Origin: Acanthochromis polyacanthus
Lineage: Eukaryota; Chordata; Actinopteri; Pomacentridae
Direction: 5' to 3'
NCBI RefSeq assembly: GCF_021347895.1
Contig: NC_067123.1
Location: 1,054,001 to 1,118,000 of the forward strand
Length of the DNA: 64,000 nucleotides
The translations under genes and the position numbers were made by a program. Positions 22,062 to 34,924 of the stretch are shown here, in pieces. The notes below the pieces were generated by a model that did not search any database, was not told where the DNA came from, and worked only from the letters and a program-made list of their open reading frames with translations. How positions within the stretch are numbered: position 1 is the first letter of the stretch; each line of letters opens with the position of its first letter.

Positions 22062-23266
22062 TTTAAACTCAGCAGAGAAGGGTAGACCAAATAGGAGTCC
22101 CCAAAGAAATGAAGAGGGTAGACCCAAATAGGAGTCCCCAAGAGTAAGGAGGGTAGACCCAAATAGGAGTCCCCAGAACAATAGAAATAATTCAAGGACA
22201 AAGCGGCACACAGGGATGGGTTGGTTTATACTTATGATTTTTTATTACATATATAACAAAGGCGAAACCAGCATAAAAACCCAAATAAGGGATAATAAAT
22301 AGCTAAAATTGGGCCTAAAAACAGGTGGAACCACATCTAAAAAAACTAAACAGGTTAAAAGGTTTGAAACACAGTAAAAGGGTAGACCCAAATAGGAGTC
22401 CCCATTAGAAGAAGGGTAGACCAAATAGGAGTCCCCAGTAGAAGAGAGTTAAAGCTAAATACAGTTTAAAAACAGTTTAAAAAGCTAAATACAGTTTAAA
22501 AACAAGTTCATACCTACCTGTACTTACCTGGATCCGGAACCTGTGGGAAAACCTGTGGAGAGAACAAACAAAATCAACAATTGGAAAAGCAAAGTGATGC
22601 ATATATAAAGTAAATACTTACCTGTAAAAGTCCCTGGCGGTGGTCCTCAACAGAGGATGGACAGTGCATTCCCGGTCCCCTTCTCAGAAGGGGGCTGATC
22701 TTTTCCCCTCACCTAACCCGCCAGTGCCTCCTCGACCGGGGTCCATCGCTGGGGACCCCGAGCCCCAATAGAGGCTTTCCTGACCTTAATCTGGCCTACT
22801 AACCCCAACTATGGGACCCCAAGTCTAAATACATGACCCCAATTAGGCCCTAACCTTAAGGTCCCCAACCCCAATTTGGATGACCCTCCCAGTATCTTAT
22901 CCCTAACCTTAAGGCCCAGCCCTAAGGCCCATCCCTGACCCTAAGACCCCCTTTCTAAAGCTAAGTAAGTCCCCCTAAAAAACTAAAACTAAATCAGAAG
23001 TTGAATAAACCCAAGACAAATCCCCCCCTAAAAGCTAAAACTAAATCAGAAGCTTGAATTTAAAACAAACAGTAACAGGAGCCCTAAACCTAAACTAAGT
23101 AAAACTATATCTAAAGTAATACTAATAGAAGCCAACTCTGGCATGGCTCATTTTATGTTTTTCTTTCGACCGGGGTAGATGGGAAGCCCTCTCCTTAGGG
23201 AGAGCGCCACATGGGGCAAGCCACCTCCATAGGGAGGTCGCAGTATGGGGAGCCGCAAGTCAGACA

Positions 23267-23322
23267 GTGTGCTAGGCCTGAGGAAGACCCAAATCGAGGT
23301 CGAAACGTCGCCGGTTGCACAC
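23267..23322 (+). ncRNA. hammerhead-type ribozyme, family B unit 6
   Basis: Identical to unit 5; cleavage at 23,309. Confidence 0.8.
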
Positions 23323-24527
23323 TTTAAACTCAGCAGAGAAGGGTAGACCAAATAGGAGTCCCCAAAGAAATGAAGAGGGTAGACCCAAATAGGAGTCCCC
23401 AAGAGTAAGGAGGGTAGACCCAAATAGGAGTCCCCAGAACAATAGAAATAATTCAAGGACAAAGCGGCACACAGGGATGGGTTGGTTTATACTTATGATT
23501 TTTTATTACATATATAACAAAGGCGAAACCAGCATAAAAACCCAAATAAGGGATAATAAATAGCTAAAATTGGGCCTAAAAACAGGTGGAACCACATCTA
23601 AAAAAACTAAACAGGTTAAAAGGTTTGAAACACAGTAAAAGGGTAGACCCAAATAGGAGTCCCCATTAGAAGAAGGGTAGACCAAATAGGAGTCCCCAGT
23701 AGAAGAGAGTTAAAGCTAAATACAGTTTAAAAACAGTTTAAAAAGCTAAATACAGTTTAAAAACAAGTTCATACCTACCTGTACTTACCTGGATCCGGAA
23801 CCTGTGGGAAAACCTGTGGAGAGAACAAACAAAATCAACAATTGGAAAAGCAAAGTGATGCATATATAAAGTAAATACTTACCTGTAAAAGTCCCTGGCG
23901 GTGGTCCTCAACAGAGGATGGACAGTGCATTCCCGGTCCCCTTCTCAGAAGGGGGCTGATCTTTTCCCCTCACCTAACCCGCCAGTGCCTCCTCGACCGG
24001 GGTCCATCGCTGGGGACCCCGAGCCCCAATAGAGGCTTTCCTGACCTTAATCTGGCCTACTAACCCCAACTATGGGACCCCAAGTCTAAATACATGACCC
24101 CAATTAGGCCCTAACCTTAAGGTCCCCAACCCCAATTTGGATGACCCTCCCAGTATCTTATCCCTAACCTTAAGGCCCAGCCCTAAGGCCCATCCCTGAC
24201 CCTAAGACCCCCTTTCTAAAGCTAAGTAAGTCCCCCTAAAAAACTAAAACTAAATCAGAAGTTGAATAAACCCAAGACAAATCCCCCCCTAAAAGCTAAA
24301 ACTAAATCAGAAGCTTGAATTTAAAACAAACAGTAACAGGAGCCCTAAACCTAAACTAAGTAAAACTATATCTAAAGTAATACTAATAGAAGCCAACTCT
24401 GGCATGGCTCATTTTATGTTTTTCTTTCGACCGGGGTAGATGGGAAGCCCTCTCCTTAGGGAGAGCGCCACATGGGGCAAGCCACCTCCATAGGGAGGTC
24501 GCAGTATGGGGAGCCGCAAGTCAGACA

Positions 24528-24583
24528 GTGTGCTAGGCCTGAGGAAGACCCAAATCGAGGTCGAAACGTCGCCGGTTGCACAC
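24528..24583 (+). ncRNA. hammerhead-type ribozyme, family B unit 7
   Basis: Identical to unit 5; cleavage at 24,570. Confidence 0.8.
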
Positions 24584-25788
24584 TTTAAACTCAGCAGAGA
24601 AGGGTAGACCAAATAGGAGTCCCCAAAGAAATGAAGAGGGTAGACCCAAATAGGAGTCCCCAAGAGTAAGGAGGGTAGACCCAAATAGGAGTCCCCAGAA
24701 CAATAGAAATAATTCAAGGACAAAGCGGCACACAGGGATGGGTTGGTTTATACTTATGATTTTTTATTACATATATAACAAAGGCGAAACCAGCATAAAA
24801 ACCCAAATAAGGGATAATAAATAGCTAAAATTGGGCCTAAAAACAGGTGGAACCACATCTAAAAAAACTAAACAGGTTAAAAGGTTTGAAACACAGTAAA
24901 AGGGTAGACCCAAATAGGAGTCCCCATTAGAAGAAGGGTAGACCAAATAGGAGTCCCCAGTAGAAGAGAGTTAAAGCTAAATACAGTTTAAAAACAGTTT
25001 AAAAAGCTAAATACAGTTTAAAAACAAGTTCATACCTACCTGTACTTACCTGGATCCGGAACCTGTGGGAAAACCTGTGGAGAGAACAAACAAAATCAAC
25101 AATTGGAAAAGCAAAGTGATGCATATATAAAGTAAATACTTACCTGTAAAAGTCCCTGGCGGTGGTCCTCAACAGAGGATGGACAGTGCATTCCCGGTCC
25201 CCTTCTCAGAAGGGGGCTGATCTTTTCCCCTCACCTAACCCGCCAGTGCCTCCTCGACCGGGGTCCATCGCTGGGGACCCCGAGCCCCAATAGAGGCTTT
25301 CCTGACCTTAATCTGGCCTACTAACCCCAACTATGGGACCCCAAGTCTAAATACATGACCCCAATTAGGCCCTAACCTTAAGGTCCCCAACCCCAATTTG
25401 GATGACCCTCCCAGTATCTTATCCCTAACCTTAAGGCCCAGCCCTAAGGCCCATCCCTGACCCTAAGACCCCCTTTCTAAAGCTAAGTAAGTCCCCCTAA
25501 AAAACTAAAACTAAATCAGAAGTTGAATAAACCCAAGACAAATCCCCCCCTAAAAGCTAAAACTAAATCAGAAGCTTGAATTTAAAACAAACAGTAACAG
25601 GAGCCCTAAACCTAAACTAAGTAAAACTATATCTAAAGTAATACTAATAGAAGCCAACTCTGGCATGGCTCATTTTATGTTTTTCTTTCGACCGGGGTAG
25701 ATGGGAAGCCCTCTCCTTAGGGAGAGCGCCACATGGGGCAAGCCACCTCCATAGGGAGGTCGCAGTATGGGGAGCCGCAAGTCAGACA

Positions 25789-25844
25789 GTGTGCTAGGCC
25801 TGAGGAAGACCCAAATCGAGGTCGAAACGTCGCCGGTTGCACAC
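25789..25844 (+). ncRNA. hammerhead-type ribozyme, family B unit 8
   Basis: Identical to unit 5; cleavage at 25,831. Confidence 0.8.
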
Positions 25845-27049
25845 TTTAAACTCAGCAGAGAAGGGTAGACCAAATAGGAGTCCCCAAAGAAATGAAGAGG
25901 GTAGACCCAAATAGGAGTCCCCAAGAGTAAGGAGGGTAGACCCAAATAGGAGTCCCCAGAACAATAGAAATAATTCAAGGACAAAGCGGCACACAGGGAT
26001 GGGTTGGTTTATACTTATGATTTTTTATTACATATATAACAAAGGCGAAACCAGCATAAAAACCCAAATAAGGGATAATAAATAGCTAAAATTGGGCCTA
26101 AAAACAGGTGGAACCACATCTAAAAAAACTAAACAGGTTAAAAGGTTTGAAACACAGTAAAAGGGTAGACCCAAATAGGAGTCCCCATTAGAAGAAGGGT
26201 AGACCAAATAGGAGTCCCCAGTAGAAGAGAGTTAAAGCTAAATACAGTTTAAAAACAGTTTAAAAAGCTAAATACAGTTTAAAAACAAGTTCATACCTAC
26301 CTGTACTTACCTGGATCCGGAACCTGTGGGAAAACCTGTGGAGAGAACAAACAAAATCAACAATTGGAAAAGCAAAGTGATGCATATATAAAGTAAATAC
26401 TTACCTGTAAAAGTCCCTGGCGGTGGTCCTCAACAGAGGATGGACAGTGCATTCCCGGTCCCCTTCTCAGAAGGGGGCTGATCTTTTCCCCTCACCTAAC
26501 CCGCCAGTGCCTCCTCGACCGGGGTCCATCGCTGGGGACCCCGAGCCCCAATAGAGGCTTTCCTGACCTTAATCTGGCCTACTAACCCCAACTATGGGAC
26601 CCCAAGTCTAAATACATGACCCCAATTAGGCCCTAACCTTAAGGTCCCCAACCCCAATTTGGATGACCCTCCCAGTATCTTATCCCTAACCTTAAGGCCC
26701 AGCCCTAAGGCCCATCCCTGACCCTAAGACCCCCTTTCTAAAGCTAAGTAAGTCCCCCTAAAAAACTAAAACTAAATCAGAAGTTGAATAAACCCAAGAC
26801 AAATCCCCCCCTAAAAGCTAAAACTAAATCAGAAGCTTGAATTTAAAACAAACAGTAACAGGAGCCCTAAACCTAAACTAAGTAAAACTATATCTAAAGT
26901 AATACTAATAGAAGCCAACTCTGGCATGGCTCATTTTATGTTTTTCTTTCGACCGGGGTAGATGGGAAGCCCTCTCCTTAGGGAGAGCGCCACATGGGGC
27001 AAGCCACCTCCATAGGGAGGTCGCAGTATGGGGAGCCGCAAGTCAGACA

Positions 27050-27105
27050 GTGTGCTAGGCCTGAGGAAGACCCAAATCGAGGTCGAAACGTCGCCGGTTG
27101 CACAC
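27050..27105 (+). ncRNA. hammerhead-type ribozyme, family B unit 9
   Basis: Identical to unit 5; cleavage at 27,092. Confidence 0.8.
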
Positions 27106-28310
27106 TTTAAACTCAGCAGAGAAGGGTAGACCAAATAGGAGTCCCCAAAGAAATGAAGAGGGTAGACCCAAATAGGAGTCCCCAAGAGTAAGGAGGGTAG
27201 ACCCAAATAGGAGTCCCCAGAACAATAGAAATAATTCAAGGACAAAGCGGCACACAGGGATGGGTTGGTTTATACTTATGATTTTTTATTACATATATAA
27301 CAAAGGCGAAACCAGCATAAAAACCCAAATAAGGGATAATAAATAGCTAAAATTGGGCCTAAAAACAGGTGGAACCACATCTAAAAAAACTAAACAGGTT
27401 AAAAGGTTTGAAACACAGTAAAAGGGTAGACCCAAATAGGAGTCCCCATTAGAAGAAGGGTAGACCAAATAGGAGTCCCCAGTAGAAGAGAGTTAAAGCT
27501 AAATACAGTTTAAAAACAGTTTAAAAAGCTAAATACAGTTTAAAAACAAGTTCATACCTACCTGTACTTACCTGGATCCGGAACCTGTGGGAAAACCTGT
27601 GGAGAGAACAAACAAAATCAACAATTGGAAAAGCAAAGTGATGCATATATAAAGTAAATACTTACCTGTAAAAGTCCCTGGCGGTGGTCCTCAACAGAGG
27701 ATGGACAGTGCATTCCCGGTCCCCTTCTCAGAAGGGGGCTGATCTTTTCCCCTCACCTAACCCGCCAGTGCCTCCTCGACCGGGGTCCATCGCTGGGGAC
27801 CCCGAGCCCCAATAGAGGCTTTCCTGACCTTAATCTGGCCTACTAACCCCAACTATGGGACCCCAAGTCTAAATACATGACCCCAATTAGGCCCTAACCT
27901 TAAGGTCCCCAACCCCAATTTGGATGACCCTCCCAGTATCTTATCCCTAACCTTAAGGCCCAGCCCTAAGGCCCATCCCTGACCCTAAGACCCCCTTTCT
28001 AAAGCTAAGTAAGTCCCCCTAAAAAACTAAAACTAAATCAGAAGTTGAATAAACCCAAGACAAATCCCCCCCTAAAAGCTAAAACTAAATCAGAAGCTTG
28101 AATTTAAAACAAACAGTAACAGGAGCCCTAAACCTAAACTAAGTAAAACTATATCTAAAGTAATACTAATAGAAGCCAACTCTGGCATGGCTCATTTTAT
28201 GTTTTTCTTTCGACCGGGGTAGATGGGAAGCCCTCTCCTTAGGGAGAGCGCCACATGGGGCAAGCCACCTCCATAGGGAGGTCGCAGTATGGGGAGCCGC
28301 AAGTCAGACA

Positions 28311-28366
28311 GTGTGCTAGGCCTGAGGAAGACCCAAATCGAGGTCGAAACGTCGCCGGTTGCACAC
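28311..28366 (+). ncRNA. hammerhead-type ribozyme, family B unit 10
   Basis: Identical to unit 5; cleavage at 28,353. Confidence 0.8.
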
Positions 28367-29571
28367 TTTAAACTCAGCAGAGAAGGGTAGACCAAATAGG
28401 AGTCCCCAAAGAAATGAAGAGGGTAGACCCAAATAGGAGTCCCCAAGAGTAAGGAGGGTAGACCCAAATAGGAGTCCCCAGAACAATAGAAATAATTCAA
28501 GGACAAAGCGGCACACAGGGATGGGTTGGTTTATACTTATGATTTTTTATTACATATATAACAAAGGCGAAACCAGCATAAAAACCCAAATAAGGGATAA
28601 TAAATAGCTAAAATTGGGCCTAAAAACAGGTGGAACCACATCTAAAAAAACTAAACAGGTTAAAAGGTTTGAAACACAGTAAAAGGGTAGACCCAAATAG
28701 GAGTCCCCATTAGAAGAAGGGTAGACCAAATAGGAGTCCCCAGTAGAAGAGAGTTAAAGCTAAATACAGTTTAAAAACAGTTTAAAAAGCTAAATACAGT
28801 TTAAAAACAAGTTCATACCTACCTGTACTTACCTGGATCCGGAACCTGTGGGAAAACCTGTGGAGAGAACAAACAAAATCAACAATTGGAAAAGCAAAGT
28901 GATGCATATATAAAGTAAATACTTACCTGTAAAAGTCCCTGGCGGTGGTCCTCAACAGAGGATGGACAGTGCATTCCCGGTCCCCTTCTCAGAAGGGGGC
29001 TGATCTTTTCCCCTCACCTAACCCGCCAGTGCCTCCTCGACCGGGGTCCATCGCTGGGGACCCCGAGCCCCAATAGAGGCTTTCCTGACCTTAATCTGGC
29101 CTACTAACCCCAACTATGGGACCCCAAGTCTAAATACATGACCCCAATTAGGCCCTAACCTTAAGGTCCCCAACCCCAATTTGGATGACCCTCCCAGTAT
29201 CTTATCCCTAACCTTAAGGCCCAGCCCTAAGGCCCATCCCTGACCCTAAGACCCCCTTTCTAAAGCTAAGTAAGTCCCCCTAAAAAACTAAAACTAAATC
29301 AGAAGTTGAATAAACCCAAGACAAATCCCCCCCTAAAAGCTAAAACTAAATCAGAAGCTTGAATTTAAAACAAACAGTAACAGGAGCCCTAAACCTAAAC
29401 TAAGTAAAACTATATCTAAAGTAATACTAATAGAAGCCAACTCTGGCATGGCTCATTTTATGTTTTTCTTTCGACCGGGGTAGATGGGAAGCCCTCTCCT
29501 TAGGGAGAGCGCCACATGGGGCAAGCCACCTCCATAGGGAGGTCGCAGTATGGGGAGCCGCAAGTCAGACA

Positions 29572-29627
29572 GTGTGCTAGGCCTGAGGAAGACCCAAATC
29601 GAGGTCGAAACGTCGCCGGTTGCACAC
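29572..29627 (+). ncRNA. hammerhead-type ribozyme, family B unit 11
   Basis: Identical to unit 5; cleavage at 29,614. Confidence 0.8.
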
Positions 29628-30832
29628 TTTAAACTCAGCAGAGAAGGGTAGACCAAATAGGAGTCCCCAAAGAAATGAAGAGGGTAGACCCAAATAGGAG
29701 TCCCCAAGAGTAAGGAGGGTAGACCCAAATAGGAGTCCCCAGAACAATAGAAATAATTCAAGGACAAAGCGGCACACAGGGATGGGTTGGTTTATACTTA
29801 TGATTTTTTATTACATATATAACAAAGGCGAAACCAGCATAAAAACCCAAATAAGGGATAATAAATAGCTAAAATTGGGCCTAAAAACAGGTGGAACCAC
29901 ATCTAAAAAAACTAAACAGGTTAAAAGGTTTGAAACACAGTAAAAGGGTAGACCCAAATAGGAGTCCCCATTAGAAGAAGGGTAGACCAAATAGGAGTCC
30001 CCAGTAGAAGAGAGTTAAAGCTAAATACAGTTTAAAAACAGTTTAAAAAGCTAAATACAGTTTAAAAACAAGTTCATACCTACCTGTACTTACCTGGATC
30101 CGGAACCTGTGGGAAAACCTGTGGAGAGAACAAACAAAATCAACAATTGGAAAAGCAAAGTGATGCATATATAAAGTAAATACTTACCTGTAAAAGTCCC
30201 TGGCGGTGGTCCTCAACAGAGGATGGACAGTGCATTCCCGGTCCCCTTCTCAGAAGGGGGCTGATCTTTTCCCCTCACCTAACCCGCCAGTGCCTCCTCG
30301 ACCGGGGTCCATCGCTGGGGACCCCGAGCCCCAATAGAGGCTTTCCTGACCTTAATCTGGCCTACTAACCCCAACTATGGGACCCCAAGTCTAAATACAT
30401 GACCCCAATTAGGCCCTAACCTTAAGGTCCCCAACCCCAATTTGGATGACCCTCCCAGTATCTTATCCCTAACCTTAAGGCCCAGCCCTAAGGCCCATCC
30501 CTGACCCTAAGACCCCCTTTCTAAAGCTAAGTAAGTCCCCCTAAAAAACTAAAACTAAATCAGAAGTTGAATAAACCCAAGACAAATCCCCCCCTAAAAG
30601 CTAAAACTAAATCAGAAGCTTGAATTTAAAACAAACAGTAACAGGAGCCCTAAACCTAAACTAAGTAAAACTATATCTAAAGTAATACTAATAGAAGCCA
30701 ACTCTGGCATGGCTCATTTTATGTTTTTCTTTCGACCGGGGTAGATGGGAAGCCCTCTCCTTAGGGAGAGCGCCACATGGGGCAAGCCACCTCCATAGGG
30801 AGGTCGCAGTATGGGGAGCCGCAAGTCAGACA

Positions 30833-30888
30833 GTGTGCTAGGCCTGAGGAAGACCCAAATCGAGGTCGAAACGTCGCCGGTTGCACAC
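30833..30888 (+). ncRNA. hammerhead-type ribozyme, family B unit 12
   Basis: Identical to unit 5; cleavage at 30,875. Confidence 0.8.
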
Positions 30889-32093
30889 TTTAAACTCAGC
30901 AGAGAAGGGTAGACCAAATAGGAGTCCCCAAAGAAATGAAGAGGGTAGACCCAAATAGGAGTCCCCAAGAGTAAGGAGGGTAGACCCAAATAGGAGTCCC
31001 CAGAACAATAGAAATAATTCAAGGACAAAGCGGCACACAGGGATGGGTTGGTTTATACTTATGATTTTTTATTACATATATAACAAAGGCGAAACCAGCA
31101 TAAAAACCCAAATAAGGGATAATAAATAGCTAAAATTGGGCCTAAAAACAGGTGGAACCACATCTAAAAAAACTAAACAGGTTAAAAGGTTTGAAACACA
31201 GTAAAAGGGTAGACCCAAATAGGAGTCCCCATTAGAAGAAGGGTAGACCAAATAGGAGTCCCCAGTAGAAGAGAGTTAAAGCTAAATACAGTTTAAAAAC
31301 AGTTTAAAAAGCTAAATACAGTTTAAAAACAAGTTCATACCTACCTGTACTTACCTGGATCCGGAACCTGTGGGAAAACCTGTGGAGAGAACAAACAAAA
31401 TCAACAATTGGAAAAGCAAAGTGATGCATATATAAAGTAAATACTTACCTGTAAAAGTCCCTGGCGGTGGTCCTCAACAGAGGATGGACAGTGCATTCCC
31501 GGTCCCCTTCTCAGAAGGGGGCTGATCTTTTCCCCTCACCTAACCCGCCAGTGCCTCCTCGACCGGGGTCCATCGCTGGGGACCCCGAGCCCCAATAGAG
31601 GCTTTCCTGACCTTAATCTGGCCTACTAACCCCAACTATGGGACCCCAAGTCTAAATACATGACCCCAATTAGGCCCTAACCTTAAGGTCCCCAACCCCA
31701 ATTTGGATGACCCTCCCAGTATCTTATCCCTAACCTTAAGGCCCAGCCCTAAGGCCCATCCCTGACCCTAAGACCCCCTTTCTAAAGCTAAGTAAGTCCC
31801 CCTAAAAAACTAAAACTAAATCAGAAGTTGAATAAACCCAAGACAAATCCCCCCCTAAAAGCTAAAACTAAATCAGAAGCTTGAATTTAAAACAAACAGT
31901 AACAGGAGCCCTAAACCTAAACTAAGTAAAACTATATCTAAAGTAATACTAATAGAAGCCAACTCTGGCATGGCTCATTTTATGTTTTTCTTTCGACCGG
32001 GGTAGATGGGAAGCCCTCTCCTTAGGGAGAGCGCCACATGGGGCAAGCCACCTCCATAGGGAGGTCGCAGTATGGGGAGCCGCAAGTCAGACA

Positions 32094-32149
32094 GTGTGCT
32101 AGGCCTGAGGAAGACCCAAATCGAGGTCGAAACGTCGCCGGTTGCACAC
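32094..32149 (+). ncRNA. hammerhead-type ribozyme, family B unit 13
   Basis: Identical to unit 5; cleavage at 32,136. Confidence 0.8.
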
Positions 32150-33354
32150 TTTAAACTCAGCAGAGAAGGGTAGACCAAATAGGAGTCCCCAAAGAAATGA
32201 AGAGGGTAGACCCAAATAGGAGTCCCCAAGAGTAAGGAGGGTAGACCCAAATAGGAGTCCCCAGAACAATAGAAATAATTCAAGGACAAAGCGGCACACA
32301 GGGATGGGTTGGTTTATACTTATGATTTTTTATTACATATATAACAAAGGCGAAACCAGCATAAAAACCCAAATAAGGGATAATAAATAGCTAAAATTGG
32401 GCCTAAAAACAGGTGGAACCACATCTAAAAAAACTAAACAGGTTAAAAGGTTTGAAACACAGTAAAAGGGTAGACCCAAATAGGAGTCCCCATTAGAAGA
32501 AGGGTAGACCAAATAGGAGTCCCCAGTAGAAGAGAGTTAAAGCTAAATACAGTTTAAAAACAGTTTAAAAAGCTAAATACAGTTTAAAAACAAGTTCATA
32601 CCTACCTGTACTTACCTGGATCCGGAACCTGTGGGAAAACCTGTGGAGAGAACAAACAAAATCAACAATTGGAAAAGCAAAGTGATGCATATATAAAGTA
32701 AATACTTACCTGTAAAAGTCCCTGGCGGTGGTCCTCAACAGAGGATGGACAGTGCATTCCCGGTCCCCTTCTCAGAAGGGGGCTGATCTTTTCCCCTCAC
32801 CTAACCCGCCAGTGCCTCCTCGACCGGGGTCCATCGCTGGGGACCCCGAGCCCCAATAGAGGCTTTCCTGACCTTAATCTGGCCTACTAACCCCAACTAT
32901 GGGACCCCAAGTCTAAATACATGACCCCAATTAGGCCCTAACCTTAAGGTCCCCAACCCCAATTTGGATGACCCTCCCAGTATCTTATCCCTAACCTTAA
33001 GGCCCAGCCCTAAGGCCCATCCCTGACCCTAAGACCCCCTTTCTAAAGCTAAGTAAGTCCCCCTAAAAAACTAAAACTAAATCAGAAGTTGAATAAACCC
33101 AAGACAAATCCCCCCCTAAAAGCTAAAACTAAATCAGAAGCTTGAATTTAAAACAAACAGTAACAGGAGCCCTAAACCTAAACTAAGTAAAACTATATCT
33201 AAAGTAATACTAATAGAAGCCAACTCTGGCATGGCTCATTTTATGTTTTTCTTTCGACCGGGGTAGATGGGAAGCCCTCTCCTTAGGGAGAGCGCCACAT
33301 GGGGCAAGCCACCTCCATAGGGAGGTCGCAGTATGGGGAGCCGCAAGTCAGACA

Positions 33355-33410
33355 GTGTGCTAGGCCTGAGGAAGACCCAAATCGAGGTCGAAACGTCGCC
33401 GGTTGCACAC
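33355..33410 (+). ncRNA. hammerhead-type ribozyme, family B unit 14
   Basis: Last of the array; cleavage at 33,397. Confidence 0.8.
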
Positions 33411-34635
33411 TTTAAACTCAGCAGAGAAGGGTAGACCAAATAGGAGTCCCCAAAGAAATGAAGAGGGTAGACCCAAATAGGAGTCCCCAAGAGTAAGGAG
33501 GGTAGACCCAAATAGGAGTCCCCAGAACAATAGAAATAATTCAAGGACAAAGCGGCACACAGGGATGGGTTGGTTTATACTTATGATTTTTTATTACATA
33601 TATAACAAAGGCGAAACCAGCATAAAAACCCAAATAAGGGATAATAAATAGCTAAAATTGGGCCTAAAAACAGGTGGAACCACATCTAAAAAAACTAAAC
33701 AGGTTAAAAGGTTTGAAACACAGTAAAAGGGTAGACCCAAATAGGAGTCCCCATTAGAAGAAGGGTAGACCAAATAGGAGTCCCCAGTAGAAGAGAGTTA
33801 AAGCTAAATACAGTTTAAAAACAGTTTAAAAAGCTAAATACAGTTTAAAAACAAGTTCATACCTACCTGTACTTACCTGGATCCGGAACCTGTGGGAAAA
33901 CCTGTGGAGAGAACAAACAAAATCAACAATTGGAAAAGCAAAGTGATGCATATATAAAGTAAATACTTACCTGTAAAAGTCCCTGGCGGTGGTCCTCAAC
34001 AGAGGATGGACAGTGCATTCCCGGTCCCCTTCTCAGAAGGGGGCTGATCTTTTCCCCTCACTTAACCTCACCCCTTTCCTTGGCCCTAACCCTAACCCCA
34101 CCCCTGGCCCTAATCCTAAACCTAATCTGACTGTTGCATTTGGCCCTAAACCTAAATTTTACTTCTAACAAAATTTGGATCTTACCCTAAACCTAATTTG
34201 GCCCTAAATTTACTTTTACATTGATAATTTAAACCCCAATCTACTCAAAATCTAAATTTAAAATTAATTTTATACCCAATTTCTAAGTCCCATTTCAATT
34301 CATGACTTTAACCCTACTTAAATATTTAATCTCATTGATTTTTCTTATTTTCATATGGTGTATCCTTAATTATAGGCTTTTTATTTCAATTTCATTGATT
34401 TTGTAGTTTAAAATAAGTTAAAATAGGTTAAAATACGTTAAAATACATTAAAATGGGTTAAAATACATTAAAATGGGTTGAAATACATTAAAATACATTA
34501 AAATGGGTTAAAATACATTGAAATACATTAAAATGGCTTTGGGGGAATTTATAATGGTTAAATAGACGACTAGGGTAAATTCATTCGGTTAAAAACGTTT
34601 TTTAAAATTAAATAGATAAATTAAGTCCACAGGGG

Positions 34636-34643
34636 TATAAATA
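34636..34643 (+). promoter_or_regulatory. TATA box, PLE copy 1
   Basis: TATAAATA, followed 30 bases later by GAGCTCATTT, a word (GCTCATTT) shared by most other families in this locus and a candidate start-site element. The ribozyme lies about 92 bases downstream, so transcripts would include and then cut at it. Confidence 0.6.
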
Positions 34644-34734
34644 CAAGCACCACACATGCAGAGCTCATTTCTGCTCCGGTCTTCGAACGAGCAACATCTC
34701 TGAGAGGTATTGGAAGCTGCTGCCTTAGTTTTTT

Positions 34735-34792
34735 GTGTGCCTTGGCCTGAAGAAGACCCGTTCAAGGGTCGAAACGTCGCCCATAGGCACAC
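34735..34792 (+). ncRNA. hammerhead-type ribozyme, PLE copy 1
   Basis: Stem I is GTGTGCC/GGCACAC plus GGC/GCC with internal loops. The core is CTGAAGA with one extra A. Stem II is GACCC/GGGTC with loop GTTCAA, then GAAAC. Stem III is AC/GT only. Cleavage is after GTC at 34,778. Hammerheads with very short stem III are known from PLEs and are thought to act as dimers. Confidence 0.85.
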
Positions 34793-34924
34793 ATTAATTT
34801 TCTTTGACAGTTTTTTTTGAAATAAATATAATAAATACATAAATATTTTTTTGAATACATATCTTTATAGTTTTTAAAAATAAATCAACATAAATAATTA
34901 AAAATAGACATTTCATTTGCCACC

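Larger units (their letters stand above)
21560..34060 (+). repeat. family B tandem array, short monomers (exact 1,261-bp period)
   Basis: Ten ribozymes from 22,006 to 33,355 are spaced at exactly 1,261 bp, and the monomers appear almost identical base for base. Diagnostic differences from the long type begin near 21,550: CAAGTCTAAAT for CAACTCTAAAT, GGATGACCC for GGACAACCC, and loss of 36 bp. The last monomer breaks at TTTCCCCTCAC and runs into the PLE at TTAACCTCACCCC. Such uniformity implies very recent amplification, or an assembly that has smoothed the copies. Confidence 0.92.

Noticed and set aside
16705..33560. Minus-strand ORFs of 104 and 66 codons repeated in each B monomer
   Set aside because: They run across the ribozyme, leader hairpins and bulged-hairpin repeats. 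Their repetitive GDSYLGLPS-like residues are simply translations of the 24-nt motif. Conservation follows the array, and no start context or protein-like pattern supports them.
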